The position numbers were made by a program, and so were the translations under genes. From Stutzerimonas stutzeri (GTDB lineage Bacteria; Pseudomonadota; Gammaproteobacteria; Pseudomonadales; Pseudomonadaceae), in NCBI RefSeq assembly GCF_024448715.1, contig NZ_JAMOHZ010000003.1:434001-498000 (forward strand): 64,000 nt of DNA, given 5' to 3'. The first letter of the stretch is position 1. Each line of letters begins with the position of its first letter. Positions 29,617 to 38,276 of the stretch are shown here, piece after piece. The notes beneath the pieces are model-generated. The model was not told the DNA's origin, did no database searches, and worked only from the letters and a program-made list of their open reading frames with translations.

Positions 29617-31026
29617 ATGAAGCGCTACGAAAAATTCGCTGACGAGATAGCCGAACTGATCCGCACCGGCGTACTGGGGCCGGGGGAAAGAGTGCCGTCG
29701 GTGCGCCATGCCAGCCGCACCTATGGAATCAGCCCGTCGACGGTGTTCCAGGCTTACTACCTCCTTGAAGATCGTGGCCTGATTCAGGCGCGGGCACGTT
29801 CTGGCTACTTCGTTCGCGAACACGCCAAGCGGCCGCTGCACGAACCCGAGATCGGCCCACGGCTGGCCGAAACCACCGAGGTCGGCGTCAGCGAGCTGGT
29901 GTTCTCGGTGCTCGCCTCGCTACGTGACCCTGACACCGTGCCCTTCGGCTCGGCCTTTCCCAGCCCGGAGCTCTTTCCCCTACAACGCCTGGCGCGCTCC
30001 ATGGCACAGTGCGTACGCGACATGCCGGCCAGCGCGGTAGTCGCCGAGATGACGGCCGGCAATCCGGACCTGCGCCGGCAGCTCGCCCTGCGCTACATGG
30101 TCAGCGGCGTGATGCTGCCGATGGACGAACTGGTGATCACGACCGGCGCCATGGAGGCGCTGAATCTGTGTCTGCAGGTCGTGACCGAGCCCGGCGATCT
30201 GGTCGCCATCGAAGCGCCCGCCTTCTACGCCACGCTGCAGGTACTGGAGCGGCTCAAGCTCAAAGCGGTGGAAATTCCGGTGCATCCGCGCGAGGGCATC
30301 GACCTGGAAACACTCGCTGACGGCCTTACCAAGCTTCCGATCAAAGCGTGCTGGTTCATGAGCAGCCTGCAGAATCCGCTGGGCGCGAGCATGGGCGAGC
30401 CGAAGAAGTTGCAGCTTTACGAGCTGCTGCGACAGCACCAGGTGCCGCTGATCGAAGACGACGTCTACGCCGAGCTCTATTTCACCCAGGAACCGCCCAA
30501 GCCCGTCAAAAGCCATGACCGCGACGGTTTGGTCATGCACTGCGGCTCATTCTCCAAAAGCCTTGCGCCGGGCTATCGCATCGGCTGGGTCGCCGGCGGT
30601 CGTTACGCCGAGCAGATCAGCCGACTCAAGTTGATGACCACCATTTCACCTTCGGTCCCGGCCCAGGCAGCCATCGCCGATTACCTGCAGCACGGCGGCT
30701 ACGACCGTCACCTGCGCAAGCTGCGACACGCGCTGGAAATGCAACAAGGCGCCATGCTCGCCTCCGCCGCTCGGCATTTCCCGGCGACTACGCGGGTCAC
30801 ACGCCCCAGCGGGGGATACTTCCTGTGGTTCGAGTTTCCGGAGCAGGTCGACTCCCTGCAGCTGCTGCAGCTTGCTCTCGCCCAAGGCATCAGCCTCGCC
30901 CCAGGTCCGATTTTTTCGGCCACACAACGGTTCCAAAATTGCGCGCGGTTGAACTATGGCTACCCCTGGGATGCGCGCAGCGAGAAGGCGATGGAGTTGC
31001 TTGGACGAATGATCAAGTCGTTCTAG
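29617..31026 (+). CDS. MocR-type regulator (GntR helix-turn-helix plus aminotransferase domain)
   Basis: The 469-residue protein has an N-terminal GntR winged helix (residues 1-72, with GERVPSVRHASRTYGISPSTV) and a fold-type I aminotransferase domain. The PLP lysine lies in CGSFSKSLAPGYRIGW, and the domain also has SSLQNPLGASM and the C-terminal substrate Arg region. MocR proteins use bound PLP or an amino acid adduct to control genes, often of PLP, GABA or taurine metabolism. The target here is not visible; the divergent or downstream neighbours (PhzF gene, ccoG) are candidates. Confidence 0.9.
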   Translation: MKRYEKFADEIAELIRTGVLGPGERVPSVRHASRTYGISPSTVFQAYYLLEDRGLIQARARSGYFVREHAKRPLHEPEIGPRLAETTEVGVSELVFSVLASLRDPDTVPFGSAFPSPELFPLQRLARSMAQCVRDMPASAVVAEMTAGNPDLRRQLALRYMVSGVMLPMDELVITTGAMEALNLCLQVVTEPGDLVAIEAPAFYATLQVLERLKLKAVEIPVHPREGIDLETLADGLTKLPIKACWFMSSLQNPLGASMGEPKKLQLYELLRQHQVPLIEDDVYAELYFTQEPPKPVKSHDRDGLVMHCGSFSKSLAPGYRIGWVAGGRYAEQISRLKLMTTISPSVPAQAAIADYLQHGGYDRHLRKLRHALEMQQGAMLASAARHFPATTRVTRPSGGYFLWFEFPEQVDSLQLLQLALAQGISLAPGPIFSATQRFQNCARLNYGYPWDARSEKAMELLGRMIKSF

Positions 31027-31049
31027 GTTGGCGCCTCACGAACGACGGC

Positions 31050-31841
31050 TTAGACCTCAATCGTTCCCTGCAAGTACTGCACCGCCCGCCCGGCAACGAA
31101 GACTCGCTCCCCTTCCACCCGGCAATACAGCAGCCCGCTGCGACGCGAGGCCTGCAGCGCGACCAGCGACGATTTGCCAAGACGTCCGGCCCAGTACGGT
31201 GCGAGGCCAGCATGAATCGAGCCGGTGACCGGGTCTTCATCTCCACCATTGGCGGGCCAAAAGTAACGTGAGACGAAGTCCTGCTCACGCCCCGGCGCGG
31301 TGATCACCACATCCAGAGGCGCGAGCGTTTTGAAAGCAGGCAGATCCGGCGTCAGGTCGCGTACTTGATCCTCGTCCTCGTATACGGCGAACCAGGCCTG
31401 ACGGTTCTTCAGAACTGCTAGGGGAACGACTTTAAGGCCGTTGAGCAGCTCCGCCGGAGGGTTCTCCACGCGCTCCGGCTCACGATTGGGGAAGTTCATT
31501 TCCAGCAGGCCGTTGTCCTGTTGCACAACGCTGACGTCCCCCACCGCGGCGGCCCGAAAGGTCAGCGGCGCCGTCGCCATTCCCTGACTGAGCAGCACGA
31601 AGGCGCTGGCCAGGGTTGCGTGACCGCAGAAGTCAATTTCGGTCAAGGGCGAGAACCAGCGGATGTGATAGGCACCGTCCGGTTCGCGGACCAGAAAGGC
31701 CGTTTCCGACAGGTTGTTCTCGATAGCGATCGACTGCATCTGCGCATCGCTCAGCCATCGCTCCAGCGGCACCACCGCAGCGGAGTTGCCCTTGAACAGC
31801 TCATCGGTAAATGCGTCGACTTGGTAGATCGGCAGTTTCAT
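31050..31841 (-). CDS. PhzF family isomerase/epimerase
   Basis: The 263-residue protein matches the PhzF fold: the start PIYQVDAFTDELFKGNSAAVVPL, the catalytic Glu in NNLSETAFLV (about residue 45), the FCGHATLASAFVL loop and a second GNGGDEDPVTGSIHAGLAPYW segment. PhzF itself isomerises a phenazine precursor, but most family members have unknown substrates and there are no phz genes here. It is convergent with the MocR gene, with 23 bases between. Confidence 0.9.
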   Translation of the reverse strand: MKLPIYQVDAFTDELFKGNSAAVVPLERWLSDAQMQSIAIENNLSETAFLVREPDGAYHIRWFSPLTEIDFCGHATLASAFVLLSQGMATAPLTFRAAAVGDVSVVQQDNGLLEMNFPNREPERVENPPAELLNGLKVVPLAVLKNRQAWFAVYEDEDQVRDLTPDLPAFKTLAPLDVVITAPGREQDFVSRYFWPANGGDEDPVTGSIHAGLAPYWAGRLGKSSLVALQASRRSGLLYCRVEGERVFVAGRAVQYLQGTIEV

Positions 31842-31863
31842 GCTCGGCCCTCATCCCGGCGCG

Positions 31864-31885
31864 CGCCCGCCGTCGGGCGCGCTGA
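31864..31885 (-). terminator. GC-rich hairpin after the penicillin-binding protein gene
   Basis: GCGCGCCCG at 31864-31872 pairs with CGGGCGCGC at 31877-31885 around CCGT. It lies about 85 bases beyond the stop of the minus-strand penicillin-binding protein gene and just upstream of the PhzF start. No T-run follows, so it may be a weak terminator or an RNA-stabilising hairpin. Confidence 0.4.
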
Positions 31886-31968
31886 TCGAGCCAGTCTCGC
31901 CGAGCGGGGGGCGCCCGGCAATCTTCCTGAGTGACAGGCGGCCGACGATGCAGAGGTCGCCGGCTGGG

Positions 31969-34900
31969 TCAGGAACTCGACGCCATACTCGCAGTGAGCG
32001 TGGGCTTGATCGGCTCTGCCGGCGGCTGACATTGCGTCTGCGCGCCAACCTGTAGATAGGGCTGAAGAATCGGCGCCATGCCCTTTAACACCTGCACCGG
32101 TAGCGCCGAGGTAAAGCGGAAGCTGTCTGCGCCGCGCCCCGGAACATAAGCGGTCAGGGTGCCGAAGTGGTTCGGTCCGAGATAGAAGACGAAGGTTGCG
32201 GTCCGGTTGATCGCTAGCGAGCTGATCAAGCGGCCACCCGCGCCAACGGTCTGGATACGGTTATCCCCCGTTCCGGTCTTGCCGCCGACCCGCAGTGACT
32301 CACCATCCGCTTGCAGAAAGGTGTCTCGCAGACGTCGCGCAGTTCCCCCCTCGACCACAGTGGCCAACGCTTCACGCAAGGCCGCCGCGACTTCGCTATG
32401 CAGCACCCGAACGCCTGCATCCGGCTTGATCCCCAAACGGGTCTCGTACGGCGTGTCGCTGGCGAAATGCAGACTGTCGATCCGCACGCTGGGCAGCCGT
32501 ACGCCATCGTTGACGATGATGCCCATCAACTCCGCCAGCGCGGCGGGACGATCACCGGAGCTGCCCAGTGCGGTTGCCAGCGACGGCACCAAATGATCGA
32601 AGGGATAACCCAGACGCTGCCAGCGGCGATGGATATCGGTAAATGCCTCCACTTCCAGCATGATGCGAATGCGGCTGTCACGGGCGCTCTTGTGTCGGCT
32701 GCGGAACAGCCAGCCATAGACTTCCTGACGTTCGGCGGTGCTGGCGGTAATCACCTCGGAAATACCCGCGTCGGGGTTCTTGATCAGATAACCCAGCAGC
32801 CACAAGTCCAGCGGATGCACGCGCGCGATATAGCCCTGATCCGGCAGGCTGTAAGTGCCGAGGCCGTAGCGGGTGTACAGAGAATCGAGCGCCTTGTCGG
32901 TGAGCTTGGCGTCAGGCAAGCCTTTCTTGAGGAATCGGTCGAAGGCGGCGCGATCCGCCTCCGGCATCAGATAGCGATGCACGGCAGCGAGCCGGGGCGG
33001 CGTTGGACGCATGCCGTCGAGTAGCACTTCGATGCGCTCGTCGGCGGTCTTGCCTCGGTATTTTTTCCAGAACCGCTGAAGGAATACCGAGCCCTCGCGA
33101 TCGGCGAAACGCCTCAGGTATTCGCGCCGCTCGGGATTGTCATCGCTTTTCAACAACTCAGCGCCGTTGGACGTCTGGTAAGTGCTGTAGCTCACCAAGT
33201 CGCGCATCAGCCGCACAAATGGCAGGTTGATCGATTCCTGCAGAGCCTCGCGCATGGTCGGCAAACGGCCGTCATCCTGGTGGCGGAAGTTGCCGAAACG
33301 GTGCATTCCGGCTCCAGTGAAGAAGCGCTCGGTCGGGCTGGCGGAATAGCGCCGTTCCAACGCCGCATCGAGCATCGCCGGCAGATTGCGGTCCTCGTTC
33401 TGGATCAGATAACCCAGAGCCCAGCGCGTCAGTGGATCGACCGCCTCGGCCTTGCGCAATTCACTGACCTCGCTCCGCGCGTAGCGGTCGTGCAGCTCGG
33501 CGATGACCTCGAGATAGGTGGTCAGCACGCGCAGCTTCGCCGTGGAGCCCAGCTCCAGCTTGCTGCCCTCGTTGATGTCGAATGGCTGGTTGGTGTTGTC
33601 GGTCTGTACCCGCACGCGGAAACCCTGCTCGCCGCGCTCGAACAGCGTGAAGCTGTAGCGGACGTCAGCGGTGCGCTCCGGTGACAACATGCGCTCGCCG
33701 AACAGCCCGACCTCACCGGCGAACTCCGGCTCTGCCAGACGCTGGAGATATTCGCTGACCTGCTTCTGCAATTCGCCATGCAGCGGCGTGGTCGCGGCCA
33801 AATCTAGGCGATCCAGTTCGTACAGCGACACGCCGAGCAGACTGCTCAGGCGCATACGCGCGGCAGTGATGCCCTTGCTGGATGGCACTTCGCGGATGCC
33901 CGGTTCAAGGCGCAGATCGCGGAAGCTGACCTTTTGCTGCAGCGCCGCGTTGCGCAACCGGGTGCCGATCACACCGCCGTTGGCCAGCAAGCGAATGTGG
34001 CTGTCGGTGAGTTCAGCCATGTCATCACGACCCGCACCCAGGTAATAGGACGGGCGGCGCTGCGCGATCAGTAGCGACAACACCTGACGAAGCGCCAGAC
34101 CCTGAGCCTCCAGACTGGTGCCGGCATTGCGGCGCGAATCGAGCAGACGGTTGACCTCGGCGAAGTCGGCACCGAACCAGAGGCGCAAGCCATCGGCGAT
34201 GCCATGTACCTCGCCGTGGCCGTAGGCAGCGGACAGCGGAACGCTGTTGAGATAATCGCGGACGATGCGCTTGCGGGTATCCATCGTCTGCGGGCCTTCG
34301 CGATAGGTACGCACGCTCGCCGAAACCATCTGCCGGATTTTTTCCTCGGCGCTACCGGTCCGGCCTTCAGGAGAGTGCCGGTACTTTTCCACTTGCGTGG
34401 CGAGCGTACTGCCCCCAGCCGCCTGGACCGGCAGGCCGAGCTTCTTCTCGACCTGGCTCACCGCGGCCATGGTGAAACGCGGCCAGTCCACCGCAGGGTT
34501 GGCACGGGGGCGCTCGGCATTAAGCAGGCCGCGATCCTCGATGAACAGCAGACTCATCGCGATGACAGGCGGTACATCATTGAACGTTTCGTAGTACTGA
34601 TGCGGGTAACTGTTGGCGTACAGCGGCTCGCCGCGGCAGTCTTCGATCGTCAGCCCGGCCTGGGATTTCTCCGGATAAGGCACAAAAAAGCCACGACTGG
34701 CGTACCGCTGCAACGCTGGCGAAAAACGCACTTGCTGCTCAATGTCGAAGCCACGCTCGGTCAGTCGCTGCAAAAAGGTCGGCAGGTCGGCGTAGCCCAG
34801 ACGACGGTCGAAAGGCCCGGCCTCGGGAAACAGGATATTGGCACTGGCACCCGGCGCGACCTGATAATCGAGATTTTCCGCGTAACGGCTCAGCCAGAGC

Positions 34901-35094
34901 GCCTGCAACTTTGATGTATGCATCTCATGCCAAGCGGCATAGCCACCGCCCGCAAGCAACGAAACGCCCAGCACCATGCTCATACGACGTGCCAAGCGGC
35001 TGCCGTGCGAGGGCTTCTTACCGGGTTTTTTGATGGATGGCGCTCGTTTGCTGCCACCTACCCGGGATGTATCGGTCCGCCATACTGCGCCCAT
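31969..35094 (-). CDS. Long class A penicillin-binding protein (transglycosylase plus transpeptidase)
   Basis: The ATG at 35094 has a GGAA site and gives 1041 residues; a TTG at 35115 is less likely. One N-terminal membrane helix (about 38-56) follows a basic tail. The GT51 transglycosylase region has IEDRGLLN and STLATQVEKYRHSPEGR. The transpeptidase region shows all three active-site motifs: STAK near residue 515, SIN near 620 and KTGT near 938. At over 1000 residues it is longer than PBP1a or PBP1b, with long inserts between the motifs. It polymerises and cross-links peptidoglycan in the periplasm, probably as an accessory class A enzyme. It lies alone on the minus strand. Confidence 0.85.
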   Translation of the reverse strand: MGAVWRTDTSRVGGSKRAPSIKKPGKKPSHGSRLARRMSMVLGVSLLAGGGYAAWHEMHTSKLQALWLSRYAENLDYQVAPGASANILFPEAGPFDRRLGYADLPTFLQRLTERGFDIEQQVRFSPALQRYASRGFFVPYPEKSQAGLTIEDCRGEPLYANSYPHQYYETFNDVPPVIAMSLLFIEDRGLLNAERPRANPAVDWPRFTMAAVSQVEKKLGLPVQAAGGSTLATQVEKYRHSPEGRTGSAEEKIRQMVSASVRTYREGPQTMDTRKRIVRDYLNSVPLSAAYGHGEVHGIADGLRLWFGADFAEVNRLLDSRRNAGTSLEAQGLALRQVLSLLIAQRRPSYYLGAGRDDMAELTDSHIRLLANGGVIGTRLRNAALQQKVSFRDLRLEPGIREVPSSKGITAARMRLSSLLGVSLYELDRLDLAATTPLHGELQKQVSEYLQRLAEPEFAGEVGLFGERMLSPERTADVRYSFTLFERGEQGFRVRVQTDNTNQPFDINEGSKLELGSTAKLRVLTTYLEVIAELHDRYARSEVSELRKAEAVDPLTRWALGYLIQNEDRNLPAMLDAALERRYSASPTERFFTGAGMHRFGNFRHQDDGRLPTMREALQESINLPFVRLMRDLVSYSTYQTSNGAELLKSDDNPERREYLRRFADREGSVFLQRFWKKYRGKTADERIEVLLDGMRPTPPRLAAVHRYLMPEADRAAFDRFLKKGLPDAKLTDKALDSLYTRYGLGTYSLPDQGYIARVHPLDLWLLGYLIKNPDAGISEVITASTAERQEVYGWLFRSRHKSARDSRIRIMLEVEAFTDIHRRWQRLGYPFDHLVPSLATALGSSGDRPAALAELMGIIVNDGVRLPSVRIDSLHFASDTPYETRLGIKPDAGVRVLHSEVAAALREALATVVEGGTARRLRDTFLQADGESLRVGGKTGTGDNRIQTVGAGGRLISSLAINRTATFVFYLGPNHFGTLTAYVPGRGADSFRFTSALPVQVLKGMAPILQPYLQVGAQTQCQPPAEPIKPTLTASMASSS

Positions 35095-35234
35095 CTTTTC
35101 CGGCCTGGCTTTCAAGAGAAATCACAGGCTTAAGCTTAGCTGGAGGCGCTTCGCTCAGCGTGCCAAGCAGACGAACGGAGGCGCTCAAAAACGGGCCTGA
35201 CAGAGCAGTGACACGATGCAATCAAGGCTCGTGT

Positions 35235-35984
35235 TTATTCAATCCAGCGCGGGTAAAAACCCAACTGAGACTGCAATTGCACATCCTGTATTTGCAAGAT
35301 CTCCACAGGCAGTGGCTTTGGGCTATTTTCGCTATCGGCAGCATCGCCACGAAAGAAGTAGCGCTGCCCATTATCCAGCGTAAGAAACAGCCCCAAGGCA
35401 CCATGTCCGGGCAGTTTTACCAGCACCAGCCGTTCGTCGCCTAACAGGTCGAGGCTTTCCTCAAACCCATAAAAAGGTCGCCGTTCAAAGCGCAGTGGTT
35501 GCCATCTAACCCCATGGGCGAATTGCGCCGGGATTACCGCGGGCGGCGTTGCGGTGCTGGCGTAATGAATGCTTTCCGGATTGGCCAGAACTGGCAGATC
35601 GGCGAAGTCAGCCAACCCGGACGCGTATTCCCAACGGGCACACCCCAGCACGACCCGGTCGACGCTGATGCCATCGCGATTAAGCTGATCACGCACGGGC
35701 TGCACGGCCCCGTAGCGCTTTTCCCGCCAGGGAATCGCGCTGTCCAGCTGCGCATCGATCTGCCGGCCTAAGCCCGTGCCGAATAGCAGCCGACTGCCCT
35801 GATGCTCGATCAAGACGGCGATGTGGTTGATGATTGGCGGCTGTACCCAGCCACCGTCACGCCAGGCGAATTCACCACTGGACGTGGTCTGGGCGGTGCG
35901 CACCAAACTGAAACGCAGTTCCGCCGCGCTCAGGGTTCCGGCCAATAACGTCAATGACAAGCCAATAATCCTCAGGCTGCGCAT
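35235..35984 (-). CDS. Metallo-beta-lactamase-fold protein without the zinc motif
   Basis: The 249-residue product has a signal peptide (about 1-21). The layout is that of metallo-beta-lactamase-fold hydrolases: IAVLIEHQGSRLLFGTGLG at 55-73, a motif II position at 115-120, LVKLPGHGALGLF at 188-200 and YFFRGDAA at 209-216. But the motif II position, normally HxHxDH, reads CARWEY, so the main zinc ligands are missing, while the later His194 and Asp214 remain. It is probably periplasmic and either inactive or uses another chemistry. Its start is 3 bases from the end of the flavin-protein gene at 35988, so they form an operon. Confidence 0.6.
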   Translation of the reverse strand: MRSLRIIGLSLTLLAGTLSAAELRFSLVRTAQTTSSGEFAWRDGGWVQPPIINHIAVLIEHQGSRLLFGTGLGRQIDAQLDSAIPWREKRYGAVQPVRDQLNRDGISVDRVVLGCARWEYASGLADFADLPVLANPESIHYASTATPPAVIPAQFAHGVRWQPLRFERRPFYGFEESLDLLGDERLVLVKLPGHGALGLFLTLDNGQRYFFRGDAADSENSPKPLPVEILQIQDVQLQSQLGFYPRWIE

Positions 35985-35987
35985 GGC

Positions 35988-36917
35988 TCACACTCCTGCC
36001 TCGGGAAGAAACGGCGAGATCTGCGCTGCAGCGAACGCCAATGGCAGGCGTGAACGTCGCAGCGTCCAGCGCCCCGGAGTCAGAACGAGCATGCGCTCGG
36101 CGCCAGGCGGCGGCATGACGCCCAACACGGCGTATTGCTCAGGCCAGACCAGCTCGGCCCGTGCTTGCAGGTGCAGCAAATCGCCGCTGCTGAAATCGAT
36201 AAACAGCAGCCCACAGCGCGGCTCGCGCAGCAAATTGCCGAACGTATTGAACAGCCGATTGCCGCTGTAGTCCGGCATCCATAAACGACCGTCCCGGCCG
36301 ATTTCAATGAAACCGGCCGGTCCGCCACGATGCGAAATATCCACCCCGCCACCCTGCGGGTCCGGACTCTGGCTGGCGATAAACAGCGTGTCCGCCGTCT
36401 GCACCAGCCCCAACCATTGTTCGTCCAGGCCGTCGCCTTCGAGCATTAAGCCTGGTAGACGCGGAGTTGCCTCCCAATCGCGCGCCTGGATGTACTTCGG
36501 GCAATTGCCGAACGACTGAGCGACCGCAACGCTGAAGCCCCGCTCGTCGCTCTCTACGATTCGTCCATTCATGCGGTTGCGTCGACGAGTTGGCCACTCG
36601 AGCCCGAGCAGACCGACCGCAGCGCGCGGATGCAACAATGATGCGATTGGATCGTCGGCCTGTGGTTTGGCGTCGATACATAGCAGGGCTGGGTGCGGCG
36701 ACCAGGCGAAACCAGCCGCGCCGCTAAGTACCGATGCATGAGGCTGCCCTTCGCTGTCTACTGCCGCCACCAGCAAAGCCGGCAATTGCGCGAAGAATTC
36801 CCGATGCTGCTCAGGCATGAACGGGCGGATCATGCGACTGCCTATTTGCTCGGCTTTTTCGCGGACGCCAGCGCGAGTCTGAATCAATTGCTCGCCGACG
36901 TGGAAGGGGCTGCTCAT
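35988..36917 (-). CDS. Pyridoxamine 5'-phosphate oxidase-fold flavin-binding protein
   Basis: The 309-residue protein has a PNPOx-like split-barrel: FFAQLPALLVAAVDSEGQPHASVLSG at about 40-66, the phosphate-binding LIGLEWPTRRRNRMNGRIV region, and a second half with GGRPAGFIEI-like and GNRLFNTFGNLLREPRCGLLFID. The double layout is typical of family members that bind FMN, some of which act with ferredoxin-type reductases. The substrate is unknown. It lies upstream of the metallo-beta-lactamase-fold gene (3-base gap) and 26 bases after the GST gene, so the three may be one operon. Confidence 0.75.
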   Translation of the reverse strand: MSSPFHVGEQLIQTRAGVREKAEQIGSRMIRPFMPEQHREFFAQLPALLVAAVDSEGQPHASVLSGAAGFAWSPHPALLCIDAKPQADDPIASLLHPRAAVGLLGLEWPTRRRNRMNGRIVESDERGFSVAVAQSFGNCPKYIQARDWEATPRLPGLMLEGDGLDEQWLGLVQTADTLFIASQSPDPQGGGVDISHRGGPAGFIEIGRDGRLWMPDYSGNRLFNTFGNLLREPRCGLLFIDFSSGDLLHLQARAELVWPEQYAVLGVMPPPGAERMLVLTPGRWTLRRSRLPLAFAAAQISPFLPEAGV

Positions 36918-36943
36918 AGCGGTTACTCCTATTCCAAGCCGTC

Positions 36944-37543
36944 CTATTCCAGGCCAGGCATGCCGATGTAGCCCGGCAGCTCACGGATGCGCGCGCACCA
37001 GGCACGTATTGCCGGGTACGGATCGAGATCGATGTCGCCTTCACCGGCCAGCGCCGCGTAGGGGTATACCGCGAGATCGGCGATGGTTGGCACAGCGGTC
37101 TCGGCCAGCCAGGCATGTTCGGTGAGTTGCTGCTCGACTAGCTGCAAAGCGGCGAGTGCACGGCTGGCGGTCAAGGGTTCGTCTATCGGACGGCGGAACA
37201 AGCGCCCTACCCGAGCCGTAGCCGGACCGTGGTGCATCTCGTTGGCAGCGAAACTCAGCCAACCAACGATGCGCGCCTGAGCAAGCGCGTCCTGCGGATA
37301 CCAGGCTTCATCGGCGTAGCGTCGCGCCAGATAGACGAGAATGGCCTGGGAGTCGGCCACTCGGGTATCGCCATCCTCCAGAACCGGCACCTGTCCGCGC
37401 GGATTGATGGCGAGAAACGGCGGTTGCTTGTGCTCGTCTTGCAGCAGGTTCACCGGCACCAGCTCAACCGGCTGGCCGATCAGGCTGAGAAACAGGCGCG
37501 CCTTGTAGCAGTTACCGGACAAGGTCAGATCGTAAAGTTTCAT
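36944..37543 (-). CDS. Glutathione S-transferase family protein
   Basis: The ATG at 37543 opens a 199-residue GST: a thioredoxin-fold N-terminal half with SGNCYKARLFLSL, cis-Pro in RGQVPVLEDG and DSQAILVYLARRY, then the helical half with ETAVPTIADLAVYPYAALA (the conserved N-cap region). The catalytic residue is probably Ser or Cys near the start (SGNCYK). It is divergent from the TetR gene at 37694; the intergenic operator at 37595-37608 suggests repression of this gene by that regulator. Confidence 0.88.
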   Translation of the reverse strand: MKLYDLTLSGNCYKARLFLSLIGQPVELVPVNLLQDEHKQPPFLAINPRGQVPVLEDGDTRVADSQAILVYLARRYADEAWYPQDALAQARIVGWLSFAANEMHHGPATARVGRLFRRPIDEPLTASRALAALQLVEQQLTEHAWLAETAVPTIADLAVYPYAALAGEGDIDLDPYPAIRAWCARIRELPGYIGMPGLE

Positions 37544-37594
37544 CGTGTCGCTCCTTCGCAAGATGGGGATTGGTAAGGCACGACTGGATAGTAG

Positions 37595-37608
37595 ACAGAC
37601 CTGTCTGT
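37595..37608. promoter_or_regulatory. TetR-type operator between GST and TetR genes
   Basis: ACAGAC and GTCTGT flank a CT centre, a perfect 6+6 dyad. It lies about 50 bases before the GST start and 85 bases before the TetR start. TetR regulators usually bind such dyads in the promoter they share with a divergent target. Confidence 0.7.
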
Positions 37609-37693
37609 ACACTGCAAGCGCAAAATGTTCATGAGGATGGCGATTGGAGGGAAAAGAATCGCTCCCGCATAATGGCCGTCCGAGGAGACCTAC

Positions 37694-38254
37694 ATGACGA
37701 CGAACAAGCGCGACCTACTGCTCAGCACTGCCGAGCGGCTGTTCTACACAGAGGGTTACCACGCCACGGGCATCGACCGGATTCTCAGCGAGTCCGGTGT
37801 GGCCAAGATGACGCTGTACAAGCACTTCAAGTCGAAGGAAGAATTGATCCTGGCGGTGCTCGACGCACGTCAGCAGCCGATGCTCGAGCGCTTACGCGAA
37901 GCGCGCGACAAGCTGCCACCACGCAAGGCATTGCTCGGTGTGTTTGAAGGATTGAACAACATGATTCACAACCCGAGCGCGTTCTGTGGCTGCCTGTTCA
38001 TCAACGCCGCGGCCGAATACCACGATCGCGATCATCCGATTCATCAGCGTTCGGCTACTTACAAGGCAGAGTTCCAGACGCACTTGCGCGAACTGCTCGA
38101 AGCGCTCGACGCACCGCAGCCAGAGCACCTTGCGCGGCAATTGCAGTTTCTGATCGAGGGTGCGCTGAGCATGGCGCACATCGAAGGGCCGGCCGATCAG
38201 GCGCTTCTGGCCAAGGCGGCGGCCGACCACTTGCTGCAGGCCGCCGGTATTTGA
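37694..38254 (+). CDS. TetR family transcriptional regulator
   Basis: The 186-residue protein has the TetR helix-turn-helix at 8-55 (LLSTAERLFYTEGYHATGIDRILSESGVAKMTLYKHFKSK in outline) and an all-helical ligand domain with a Cys in FCGCLFINAAAEY. It is divergent from the GST-MBL-flavin operon, with an operator dyad between. It probably represses that operon until an electrophile or drug binds; the ligand is unknown. Confidence 0.9.
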   Translation: MTTNKRDLLLSTAERLFYTEGYHATGIDRILSESGVAKMTLYKHFKSKEELILAVLDARQQPMLERLREARDKLPPRKALLGVFEGLNNMIHNPSAFCGCLFINAAAEYHDRDHPIHQRSATYKAEFQTHLRELLEALDAPQPEHLARQLQFLIEGALSMAHIEGPADQALLAKAAADHLLQAAGI

Positions 38255-38276
38255 GGTGATGCCGGATAGCGCGCTC

